A DNA stretch of 20,482 nucleotides, from positions 1-20,482 of the IMG/VR virus record IMGVR_UViG_3300030507_000047; one strand, 5' to 3'. Made by a program: the position numbers and the translations under genes. Within the stretch, counting starts at the first letter, position 1. Each line of letters begins with the position of its first letter. Of the stretch, positions 8,031 to 15,060 are shown in pieces. The notes under the pieces are model-generated. The model was not told the DNA's origin. It ran no database searches and was given only the letters and a program-made list of their open reading frames with translations. The stretch is from a virus.

Positions 8031-8999
8031 TTAAGCGTAAGTGCCGTACGTCGCGGCTATCGGCCATGTCATGCTATTTGCGCTGCCTAATATGGTATAC
8101 GAGCCATTAATCTTGTTGATCTGAGCAGGCATAACCGCAGTCGCATCCGCGTTGTACGAAATACTTAACGCAATTGTTAGCATCTCGCTTCTTGCCGGGT
8201 CTGCGATGATAATGTTGAATCCAGTTGTGCCATTCGTTTGAGGTATCGGGTTTGTAGCCCCGATGTTTTGCACCAGGTCAAGCCGACCTGCGATAACCCC
8301 CCCTGCTGCACCTGCTGCTATTCCCGCAGCCGCTAAAGTGCTTGACGTATTTGAAGCGTCAATAGGGATTAGCTGGTTCTGAATCATCAGATTGAACGAC
8401 GAAATATTGTCATAAGTGGTCGGGGAGCCTGCACCGTTCGTGAACCGCGTCTCCTGAAACGATGATATATTCAGTCCCTGAGTACCGCTTGTTGACGGGA
8501 GCGATGAAGCAGCGGCGCTAGAAACATTCGACGGGTCAAACACCATGCCCTGAAGCTCGTAACCTAGTATGCTTCCGCTACCACCCATGCTGAACTGACC
8601 GGTAATGCCAAACGAGGCAAGCCATATCCCTGCTAAACAAAATGCCGTATCCCCAGCGGATCGCAGTATAGTAGCCCACCAGGGCGTCAAGCTAGGACTA
8701 GTCAAACTGGTTGAACGCGGCCCGAAGCCGTTCGCTATCATGTACTGAAAGTTCCGGTCAATCTGCACCGGACCGCGAAGCCGTAAATCACCTTGCGCCT
8801 GCCCTAAGGCGCGGTTATGCGCAACCTGGCTTGCATCAACCAACTGCGGGTATGCAGGAGCAAAGCCCTTTCGGTGCGTAATGCTCGACGTAGGCGGGTT
8901 AAATACCGTAGACGGTGAGCCGCCATTATCAAGCTGCAGCAGTGCGTAACCATCCATACCAGGGCGACCGACGCCGGATGTAAAATAAGGAGTTGACAT
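8031..8999 (-). CDS. Major tail (tube) protein candidate
   Basis: A 322-aa product starting at ATG 8999, with AAGGAT about 8 nt upstream. It is rich in Gly, Ser, Thr, Ala and Asn with regular beta-type patterns and an Ala-rich block near residues 220-240. It has few charged clusters and no signal peptide. Its position, after tail-completion and terminator candidates and directly before the frameshifting chaperone, is where siphoviruses encode the tube protein. No family motif is recognised, and a minor tail subunit remains possible. A tube protein would polymerise around the tape measure. Confidence 0.6.
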   Translation of the reverse strand: MSTPYFTSGVGRPGMDGYALLQLDNGGSPSTVFNPPTSSITHRKGFAPAYPQLVDASQVAHNRALGQAQGDLRLRGPVQIDRNFQYMIANGFGPRSTSLTSPSLTPWWATILRSAGDTAFCLAGIWLASFGITGQFSMGGSGSILGYELQGMVFDPSNVSSAAASSLPSTSGTQGLNISSFQETRFTNGAGSPTTYDNISSFNLMIQNQLIPIDASNTSSTLAAAGIAAGAAGGVIAGRLDLVQNIGATNPIPQTNGTTGFNIIIADPARSEMLTIALSISYNADATAVMPAQINKINGSYTILGSANSMTWPIAATYGTYA

Positions 9000-9019
9000 G
9001 TGGGAATATCCTTTCGGGT

Positions 9020-9631
9020 TTACGGGTAGGTTAACGGTCTACCCAAATAGAAGTCTGTTCGCGCAACGTGGGTAATCTCCCACTGCCACCACTCTTGGCC
9101 GCCTCGCGTGTGCGTTCCGGCCGCTGCTGCCGTCTTGATCATAGGCCCGATGCAGCGCACGATCCTGCAAAGGTAAAATGTCCCGCCGTTGGGTAATAAC
9201 GCTTGCCCGCTGCTATTCTGCGGGGTTATGACATTGCTTGCAGCCGTCATAAATACATCGCGCAGGTTGTCAATGACAATATCACCTATGAGCGCATAAT
9301 CCTCCGGCGCGTTGTCTCCGACAAGTGGTGCTTTTAACTTTATGCTCGATGTAAAATCAACTCCGTAATGATCGTTTGAGATTGCGCCGTATGTCTCCGC
9401 TACTGTTTCAACGGTTATAATGCACTCCTGGTCTACATAGGACTGCTCTCCCGTCACCACGGTAGCATCGCCAAACTGCGGTATCGTTGCTCCTAACGCC
9501 GTGTTTACGTTACCGGTTAGATTAGCCGTAAGTGCCGCATTTATGAGCGGTACTGCCGATGTCAGTATCAAGCCGCGCAATGCGCCTTTGAGAGCTTGCC
9601 TAAACGGGTACAGAGTAGACGTATTTGACAT
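9020..9631 (-). CDS. Tail terminator-like or connector protein, 203 aa
   Basis: ATG at 9631 overlaps the TAA of the upstream tail-completion gene by one base (TAATG), so translation is probably coupled. The N-terminal half resembles a soluble alpha/beta protein with helices around YPFRQALKGALRGLI and IGDIVIDNLRDVF. The C-terminus has a WWQWEITHVARTDFYLG segment suited to a structural beta strand. The location between a virion-morphogenesis protein and the tail-tube candidate suggests the tail terminator, which caps the tube and joins it to the head. The family is not recognised. Confidence 0.55.
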   Translation of the reverse strand: MSNTSTLYPFRQALKGALRGLILTSAVPLINAALTANLTGNVNTALGATIPQFGDATVVTGEQSYVDQECIITVETVAETYGAISNDHYGVDFTSSIKLKAPLVGDNAPEDYALIGDIVIDNLRDVFMTAASNVITPQNSSGQALLPNGGTFYLCRIVRCIGPMIKTAAAAGTHTRGGQEWWQWEITHVARTDFYLGRPLTYP

Positions 9632-10152
9632 TACGATACGCTCACGAGTATTTCTTCGGTAGGTATGCCTGCGCGAGAGGCTATAAACTCTGCGACTTTG
9701 TCGGCTATATCCTGCGCGTCACCAGAAGTTAAATCCATGTAGATTCTAGGCGGTACATGCCGAAATATGCCGTCTGGAGCACGACCGCTAAAACCTTCCT
9801 GCAACTTTTCAGCATAAGGTATATTTGTGCCTATCAGAGCAGAATTAGACGTTATCTCGCCACTTTGACCTATAGAAGCAGCCAGCGCACCGGTCATATG
9901 CAAAAGTTCGGTCGAATACCCGTGTTCACTTTTCCACTGAACCCATCGCGGGTCGTTGTCTGCCCACGGTGAGCCTATTGAAACGCCTTGAGTTTGGAAC
10001 GCCTCTTGTTCCTGTTGCTGCAATGCAGGCGCTACGACTTCCTCAAGTACCGGAGTCAAATCACCCAGTTCTTCTAACAGCGCTGTTAGATCGGATGCGT
10101 TAAGCGCTCCCGGATTAACCAGGCTGATTGACAACGTTATTGTTTGCGACAT
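9631..10152 (-). CDS. Tail completion / virion morphogenesis protein (gpG-like)
   Basis: A 173-aa product whose middle fits the phage virion-morphogenesis family: a WKSEHGYSTELLHMTGAL segment (the usual form is a W-rich linker then L-x-x-TGAL), then IGTNIPYAEKLQEG and PPRIYMDLTS near the end. In Mu and P2-type phages such proteins complete the tail or the head-tail joint. The start at 10152 lies inside the end of the zinc-ribbon gene (38-nt overlap), and the downstream gene starts on its stop codon, so it is embedded in a coupled set. Family assignment is from memory of the motif order. Confidence 0.68.
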   Translation of the reverse strand: MSQTITLSISLVNPGALNASDLTALLEELGDLTPVLEEVVAPALQQQEQEAFQTQGVSIGSPWADNDPRWVQWKSEHGYSTELLHMTGALAASIGQSGEITSNSALIGTNIPYAEKLQEGFSGRAPDGIFRHVPPRIYMDLTSGDAQDIADKVAEFIASRAGIPTEEILVSVS

Positions 10153-10345
10153 CCTGGCTCTCTAATGTATGCAACGCCGATTCGACCTGCTGTATTGCGA
10201 CCTGCATTAGATTCTGCGCCTGTGTACTCTCTGTCGTTTCAGTTGATGCCGATGCAGGTATCGTTACTTTTGCGTGGCATCTGCCACAAAAACCGGTAGC
10301 TGGCGGCTCCTGAAACCGTTGGCCGCACACTGGGCATATATACAT
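10115..10345 (-). CDS. Small zinc-ribbon protein within the connector genes
   Basis: A 76-aa product beginning MYICPVCGQRF followed by CGRCHAK, a compact CxxC...CxxC zinc ribbon in the first 27 residues. A Ser/Thr-rich linker and a helical tail (residues about 44-66) follow. AGGAG sits 8 nt before the ATG at 10345 and overlaps the stop of the upstream gene. The real ribosome site, the four cysteines and the packed position support a genuine gene. Zinc ribbons are unusual among head-tail connector genes. A structural, regulatory or RNA-polymerase-interacting role cannot be separated from sequence alone. Confidence 0.68.
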   Translation of the reverse strand: MYICPVCGQRFQEPPATGFCGRCHAKVTIPASASTETTESTQAQNLMQVAIQQVESALHTLESQDVANNNVVNQPG

Positions 10346-10356
10346 GATCGCTACTC

Positions 10357-10842
10357 CTATGATGGTTGTATCTGACTGGCTGGTACTGGGAATTGAGGGC
10401 GTTTACCCGGGTTCGCCTCGCCGGAACTTTGCAACTGAGCCGATTGTGGAGCCACCTCCCTAAATACAAGCAATCGAATAGACGCCAACGATCCATATAC
10501 CGGCGGGTTTCCAGCGTCTACAACTCTCCACTTCTTCAGTGCGCTAATACCGGCGTCATCCCACGAAACTTCATCGCCCTCTCGTGGAAATGGCCCGGCT
10601 CCAGCATTGAAGGCCAGCGGGTTGCATCGAATAATCCAAAAATCGGCGTTCGCCGCGTTCCCGACATCGGCGGCAAGTCCTGCCACAAAATCGTTCATTT
10701 CCGAGCGTTCAAGCTGCTTCCGTGTGCAGGCTATTCCTGTTTGTGGTTCGCTCGGGGCAGTTAGCCAGTCGAATGTTTGCCCCATGACTTCGCTGAACGC
10801 CGCCATAGCCTGGTTAAACGCTTCACCGATAATAGTGCTCAT
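10357..10842 (-). CDS. Head-tail connector protein (head closure candidate), 161 aa
   Basis: A soluble 161-aa protein lying 4 bp after the stop of the 143-aa gene. The N-terminal 40 residues are helical. Residues about 85-128 look like a small beta-barrel (EGDEVSWDDAGISALKKW, then GSLASIRLLVFREV), a style seen in head-closure proteins. The C-terminus is low-complexity and Pro/Gln/Ser-rich. The order after the capsid gene supports a connector role. No family can be named with certainty. Confidence 0.55.
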   Translation of the reverse strand: MSTIIGEAFNQAMAAFSEVMGQTFDWLTAPSEPQTGIACTRKQLERSEMNDFVAGLAADVGNAANADFWIIRCNPLAFNAGAGPFPREGDEVSWDDAGISALKKWRVVDAGNPPVYGSLASIRLLVFREVAPQSAQLQSSGEANPGKRPQFPVPASQIQPS

Positions 10843-10846
10843 AGGT

Positions 10847-11278
10847 TTACCAAGGGTACGGTAATCGCGAAAATGCGCCGGTCGAGCGTAAAGGTTTTAC
10901 TTCCGTTGTAGTCATTTGACCGACGGCTGGGGCGCGTGAAGCTCTTGCAATCGCTTCAAGTCGCATAATCTCTTCGGATGCCTGCCGTCTAATCGTAACT
11001 GCAGCGGTAAATTGCTGGTTGAGTTTCGCGCTTTGGTCTAACGCTTCAGTATCGATAAGCGGACGCAACGCGCCTTCGAGCTGCTGAGCAGCGGCTCGGC
11101 GAGTATAGTAATATTGCAAGCGTGGGTAAACAGACGCTTTGTCTGCAAAGGATGCCCACAGGTTGGGAACTTGCCAGTACGCCGTAACAATGGCGGCGTT
11201 AGAATCAGACAAAGAAAGCAACAGGTCGGCTTGTATCTGCGCCACTGATTCGGTTTCAGTCAATCCGACTTGTCCCAT
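10847..11278 (-). CDS. Head-tail adaptor candidate, 143 aa
   Basis: First gene after the major capsid gene, started at ATG 11278 with GGAG 7 nt upstream. It is predicted largely helical (residues about 1-30 and 45-115) with many Gln, Ala and Arg. Adaptor proteins that dock on the portal are also helical and occupy this position in many siphoviruses, so adaptor is the best guess. There is no distinctive motif. A hairpin separates it from the capsid gene and may lower its expression. Confidence 0.55.
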   Translation of the reverse strand: MGQVGLTETESVAQIQADLLLSLSDSNAAIVTAYWQVPNLWASFADKASVYPRLQYYYTRRAAAQQLEGALRPLIDTEALDQSAKLNQQFTAAVTIRRQASEEIMRLEAIARASRAPAVGQMTTTEVKPLRSTGAFSRLPYPW

Positions 11279-11297
11279 AATGTAACTCCAAAAGAGT

Positions 11298-11319
11298 GTC
11301 GGGGAGGGTTCGCCCCGAC
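11298..11319 (-). terminator. Hairpin after capsid gene, possible attenuator
   Basis: Complementary 7-bp arms GTCGGGG (11298-11304) and CCCCGAC (11313-11319) flank an 8-nt loop in the 66-bp gap after the capsid gene. On the minus strand the hairpin is followed by ACTCTTTT, a short T-run after a 3-nt gap. Partial termination here would leave more capsid mRNA than connector mRNA. The T-run is short, so leaky termination is more likely than a full stop. Confidence 0.45.
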
Positions 11320-11344
11320 TAATTATAGAGAGGAGAAGAGAACG

Positions 11345-12406
11345 TTAAACGCTCATAACAACGACGGAAGACGGATACTGAATGACCGGGCCGCCGTTGT
11401 GACCATCGTGAACCTGGATGGATACCGGAAGGTGATCCTTCGGTACGATGACATGCGTATACGCGCCGGGAGCGTCGTTCGGGTTGTTGGCGTTGCGTAC
11501 CATGCGGTACTCACCGACCATCTGACCGCCCGGACGTTTACCGACCACGATTACGGTGTTGTCAGGGATATAAGGCACATACGTACCAGCTGCATGTCCG
11601 TCTGTTCCGTCCGACAAATAACCCTTGTCATACTCAACGATTGTAGGTGCGCCATTCGCAGACAAGACCTGGTTAACCAACTCGAGGTTGTTGAACGTGA
11701 TTGCCGCGCCACCAAACTCTACGCGGCGACCGAACAAGTCGCTACTGTTTGAGTTGTTGATAAGATTGTTGGCCGTCTTCATGTTCATGTAAGCCTTCGC
11801 ACCAGTGCCAAAGTTTACGCTGTGGCCTCGATGCTTGAGCTTGACCTGACTGAAGTCCCAGAACGGTGTAGCCGATGCCAATGTACCCCACGTCGTAGCC
11901 GCGCTGTATGTCTGCACGTTATACGAATCCGTTATGACAACGCCGCCAGTTGAAGTCGGCGTACCACCAGTGCTGACCGAATACGTGCCCTGAAGGACGT
12001 TCCAGCCAATAGACTCGATGCGGTCAAGTCGACGCTGAAGCAATCGTACCAGTTGCTCTGTGATCAACTCCGACACGTCAACAGACGCGCCAAATCGACC
12101 TTCTGCGCGGGATACCGACAGGCGATACTCGTCTAATTCGACATACTCGCCGTAAACGCCGGGAGTCACCTCGAACTGATTGATTCCGACCTGGTCGAGC
12201 TTCTGCGGCGAACCGTTATAGCCACGATACTTCTGCAAGCCCTGGAAGTTTTCGAGCTGCTCCCAGATTAGCTTAGCTTCGTTGCGGGTAGTGATCGGCA
12301 AAACATCAAAGATAGGCCGATCCGCCTCTAAACGCGGCAGCAGGTCTTGAGCAATCGCTCGCAGTTCCGCAGCCGTAGGGTATGTGTATGTACCAACTAT
12401 AGGCAT
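11345..12406 (-). CDS. Major capsid protein
   Basis: A 353-aa protein with features of HK97-fold capsid proteins, probably near the E-type major capsid family. It has a helical N-terminal arm (LRAIAQDLLPRLEADRPIFDVLP), a GEYVELDEYRLSVSRAEGRFG segment before the long spine helix (ITEQLVRLLQRRLDRIESIGW), and a C-terminal beta region. The start at 12406 is preceded by GGGAG and AAGGG stretches, consistent with high expression. It follows the protease-scaffold and decoration genes, the normal order for capsid assembly modules. Assignment to the exact capsid subfamily is uncertain. Confidence 0.85.
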   Translation of the reverse strand: MPIVGTYTYPTAAELRAIAQDLLPRLEADRPIFDVLPITTRNEAKLIWEQLENFQGLQKYRGYNGSPQKLDQVGINQFEVTPGVYGEYVELDEYRLSVSRAEGRFGASVDVSELITEQLVRLLQRRLDRIESIGWNVLQGTYSVSTGGTPTSTGGVVITDSYNVQTYSAATTWGTLASATPFWDFSQVKLKHRGHSVNFGTGAKAYMNMKTANNLINNSNSSDLFGRRVEFGGAAITFNNLELVNQVLSANGAPTIVEYDKGYLSDGTDGHAAGTYVPYIPDNTVIVVGKRPGGQMVGEYRMVRNANNPNDAPGAYTHVIVPKDHLPVSIQVHDGHNGGPVIQYPSSVVVMSV

Positions 12407-12433
12407 TGTAGTGCCCTTTCTCCCTTGTCAGGG

Positions 12434-13183
12434 TTACGGAATGCGGACAATGCCGCCGTCAGATATGTTTCCGGTCTCGAACTTGCCGCCGAGACTCGAA
12501 ATAGACGTTGAATCCAGGCCGGTTAGGTCGGATGTGTAAAACACACCGTTGACATAAACCGGAGCGGTTGTCGTGGTCAAACCGTCTGCAATCGGCGGCA
12601 AAGATGCCGAGCTGCTACCAAGCGAGATATTGCCGTTCGAGTCTGTAGCAATATCGTACACGGAAATTGCTTTTGCAGTCTGGCTGCCGTCGGTGTTGCC
12701 CGAAGCATAGGGCTTGAATGTCCCCGCCGGTACATTTACGCCAGCTGTGGTCTGAGCAATAGTTACCGTGTTAGTCCCACCAGTTAGCGATCCGGCGCCA
12801 GTTACGGCAGTAACGGCCTGGTTGCCAAGAGACTCGATGAAAGTGATCGTGTAAGGGCCGCCCGCAGAGCCTGTGACTGTGACATTACCAGTGCCAACAT
12901 TGCTAAGAGCGGTAAAAGCAGTCTGCACAGCCGAACCAAGCGCGTTATATGCAATGGCGCTTGTAGTCTGCCCGCCATACGTCAGGGTAAACGTACCGCC
13001 AGTGTTTCCACTACCAAGGGTCACTGTCTGCACAGCGTTTGTACCAGCCAACTCGCCAAGGATCGTGCCTCGGGCAATCGTCTGGCTTGCGGCGAATGCT
13101 ACCGACCGCTGCCGCGCCAAATCGGCGTCATAGACGGGATTCAGCTTCTTTAGCGAAAAATAAATAGATGATTGAGTAGGCAT
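12434..13183 (-). CDS. Head decoration protein (lambda gpD-like) with an inserted domain
   Basis: The 249-aa product starts on the stop of the scaffold gene (TAATG) with AAGGAG 11 nt upstream. Residues about 24-47 (AFAASQTIARGTILGELAG) and about 150-249 (VPAGTFKPYASGNTDGSQTA, then APVYVNGVFYTSDLTGLD, then GGIVRIP) match the two halves of gpD-like decoration proteins, which bind capsid three-fold sites and stabilise the shell. Between them, residues about 48-149 form a Thr/Gly/Val-rich beta domain. Known gpD proteins are about 110 aa, so the insert explains the length. The insert may display a surface-exposed domain on the capsid. Confidence 0.75.
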   Translation of the reverse strand: MPTQSSIYFSLKKLNPVYDADLARQRSVAFAASQTIARGTILGELAGTNAVQTVTLGSGNTGGTFTLTYGGQTTSAIAYNALGSAVQTAFTALSNVGTGNVTVTGSAGGPYTITFIESLGNQAVTAVTGAGSLTGGTNTVTIAQTTAGVNVPAGTFKPYASGNTDGSQTAKAISVYDIATDSNGNISLGSSSASLPPIADGLTTTTAPVYVNGVFYTSDLTGLDSTSISSLGGKFETGNISDGGIVRIP

Positions 13184-13719
13184 TAGACAGGTATCTCCTT
13201 TGTGAAGTTAATCATTCGCTTGGTGAAGGCTTCGTCTACCTTTTGCTGGTCATTGTTCGCAGCATTCCCGCGCTGGAAGTTAACACCAGCAGGCACGGAA
13301 CCGAGAAGGTTGACGTTGTCAAAGTTGGTTAAGTCAAACTCGCTGGTCAGCGAGTGAGGCGTCCGAGCATAGAAAAGCGCTTTGAGCGCTGTCACTGCAG
13401 TGATGTCCGTACCGCTGAAATTGACTGCGCCGTGATTTTCATCGTTGGACGCGGCAATTACATATGCAGACACGATAGCAGCCTCTTCGGCAGGCAGCGC
13501 TTTAGACGCTGCAATTACATTAGCCGCAAAATTTGCGGCCTCGCCTGCTATGCGCTTGTTGCGCTCATTAGCCAATTGAAGGCGCAGTGCCTTCAGCTCC
13601 TCAGTCTCGCTACCCGTCGCGTTCGCGGGCTGCTCAACCGTGGAGGAAAACGTGGTGGATTCGCTTTTCGCTGCAACCCCCCGAATCGCGGCAATCACTT
13701 GGTCAAGTGTTAACGCCAT
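13183..13719 (-). CDS. Internal in-frame start for free scaffold protein
   Basis: Inside the protease gene, ATG 13719-13717 (codon 230, MALTLDQVIAAIRG) is preceded by AAGGAGA at 13728-13734 with an 8-nt spacer, as good as any ribosome site in the operon. The product would be 178 aa, rich in Ala and helical, matching the scaffold domain of the fusion. Lambda C/Nu3 and Mu I/Z use the same nested layout to make extra scaffold without protease. It is the same reading frame, so no separate coding sequence is gained. The shorter product is inferred. Confidence 0.65.
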   Translation of the reverse strand: MALTLDQVIAAIRGVAAKSESTTFSSTVEQPANATGSETEELKALRLQLANERNKRIAGEAANFAANVIAASKALPAEEAAIVSAYVIAASNDENHGAVNFSGTDITAVTALKALFYARTPHSLTSEFDLTNFDNVNLLGSVPAGVNFQRGNAANNDQQKVDEAFTKRMINFTKEIPV

Positions 13720-14406
13720 GTTGTTTGTCTCCTTGTTTGGTTGTGTGGCCGGGGTCGCGGCCTGGGTCTGTTCGGACATAAATAACGCCGCATCCTGTAT
13801 CCTTGGACGCGGCGTGAAGGAAATCTCAGAAAGTCGCTTAGAGTCTTTTAGCCAGCCGCACGAAACGCGCTTAACAGGTATAAGCTCGTCTATAGCAGCT
13901 GGTAGTTTTGCCTTGCCTATCAGGGTTTTACCTACCAGTTTTATGCTCTCAAGGAAAGCGTTTTTGATCGGCTCCCCGTTATGCGCAATCATAAACGGCA
14001 CAGGCTTGAAATCCTTAACGTATTTTTCAGCTTCCTCAAGCGACAAGGAAAAATCCTTGTCAGGGTAAGTGCCGCAGTCGAAGATTTTTCCTTCGCGGTA
14101 TACGTACCCATCACGAATATCGGTAGCGTCCCCGAACTCGGCAGGAGCCTCGATATACTCCTTGGTTTCGATGACTTCGACAGGTTCGCCAAGCGTAACG
14201 GCATAGTTATCGCCGATAGTGTACTCAACGCGCCATTTGTCGCTGGTGTCGCCGTCGTTGTCGTAGTCCCAGCACGTCACATATATGACGTAATCGTCAT
14301 ATATCTCATCTATGTACCCGTAATTGCAATCCTCGCGCCCTTCACCGAACTTGCGCGACAAAGCGGCGGATAAAACATCACGACGCTGGTCAAAACTTAA
14401 TGGCAT
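13183..14406 (-). CDS. Capsid maturation protease fused to scaffold
   Basis: A 407-aa product with GGAGG 6 nt before the ATG at 14406. Residues 1-80 form the beta-rich N-terminal domain common in such proteases. Residues about 105-210 form the protease core: GKIFDCGTYPDKDFSL, then MIAHNGEP, then KRVSCGW, then RLSEISFTPRPRI. His142 and Ser182 (in an S-x-G motif) are likely catalytic, as in Mu I-like and HK97-type prohead proteases. Residues 230-407 are helical and Ala/Glu-rich, as expected for a scaffold. An internal ATG at codon 230 with its own ribosome site would give scaffold alone. The product would cleave capsid precursors and guide shell assembly. Confidence 0.78.
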   Translation of the reverse strand: MPLSFDQRRDVLSAALSRKFGEGREDCNYGYIDEIYDDYVIYVTCWDYDNDGDTSDKWRVEYTIGDNYAVTLGEPVEVIETKEYIEAPAEFGDATDIRDGYVYREGKIFDCGTYPDKDFSLSLEEAEKYVKDFKPVPFMIAHNGEPIKNAFLESIKLVGKTLIGKAKLPAAIDELIPVKRVSCGWLKDSKRLSEISFTPRPRIQDAALFMSEQTQAATPATQPNKETNNMALTLDQVIAAIRGVAAKSESTTFSSTVEQPANATGSETEELKALRLQLANERNKRIAGEAANFAANVIAASKALPAEEAAIVSAYVIAASNDENHGAVNFSGTDITAVTALKALFYARTPHSLTSEFDLTNFDNVNLLGSVPAGVNFQRGNAANNDQQKVDEAFTKRMINFTKEIPV

Positions 14407-14421
14407 ATGAAACCTCCAAAC

Positions 14422-15060
14422 TCAACCAAACTGATACCCATCAGTCTTGCGAACCAATGAGCAACGGCAATTAGTAAGGCACGGTGTAGCGCCTGAAGCC
14501 GGATAGGTCGGTATAGTATCCGACGTGTAAGGGCCACTGCCAGCAATATCAGGGCAGTTCATGCCGCCGTTGCCCTCGCAGTGATGTGCTCCATCGTCTA
14601 ATATCCAGTCGAACTCAGTGCCAACAGGCGACTGCTGCACAAACGCCTGCATAGCAGTAGCACGCAGTTTGTAGGCGTATAAGTCTGCGCGTGACTTGAT
14701 CGACGAAGACTTTAACTCGCCGACCTCGTCGGTATATCTGCCTGTTTGGATGTCTGTTGCAAAATCGACCAAGAATCTGTCTTCACCTGCACCGATCACT
14801 TCACCGCCGATTTCGTCAACTAACGTTACCGAGGATTGGTTAAAATCTGACCCGTTCGCCACACAAGCGCCTATAGCGAGGGCTGCCGAATGACCGTCCT
14901 TGATCCCGGTAATTATTTGTTCGCGCCACTGTGGTACGGTTGATTGTCCTCCGCATAACAGGTCGGTTTCTCGACCGACCAAGAAAAGCAGCGCTAAAAT
15001 AAGCTCTTCTAGATATTCCCGGTCACGCCTTTCGCGATCTTTTTGGTAGTCGTCGGTCAT
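14422..15060 (-). CDS. MuF-type minor head protein
   Basis: A 212-aa product whose ATG directly follows the portal stop (TAAATG). The C-terminus carries the typical MuF-like ending: Cys-rich DGAHHCEGNGGMNCPDIAG, then TSDTIPTYPASGATPCLTNC, then RCSL. Such proteins bind the portal and are packaged in the head, some with ejection roles. At 212 aa it is at the short end of the family. The N-terminus is charged and helical. The position between portal and protease genes agrees with the assignment. Confidence 0.75.
   Translation of the reverse strand: MTDDYQKDRERRDREYLEELILALLFLVGRETDLLCGGQSTVPQWREQIITGIKDGHSAALAIGACVANGSDFNQSSVTLVDEIGGEVIGAGEDRFLVDFATDIQTGRYTDEVGELKSSSIKSRADLYAYKLRATAMQAFVQQSPVGTEFDWILDDGAHHCEGNGGMNCPDIAGSGPYTSDTIPTYPASGATPCLTNCRCSLVRKTDGYQFG

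Noticed and set aside
7588-8067. Longer version of the tail chaperone starting at 8067
   Set aside because: It would overlap the upstream tail-tube gene by 37 nt, while the ATG at 8007 has a clear AGGAGAA ribosome site.
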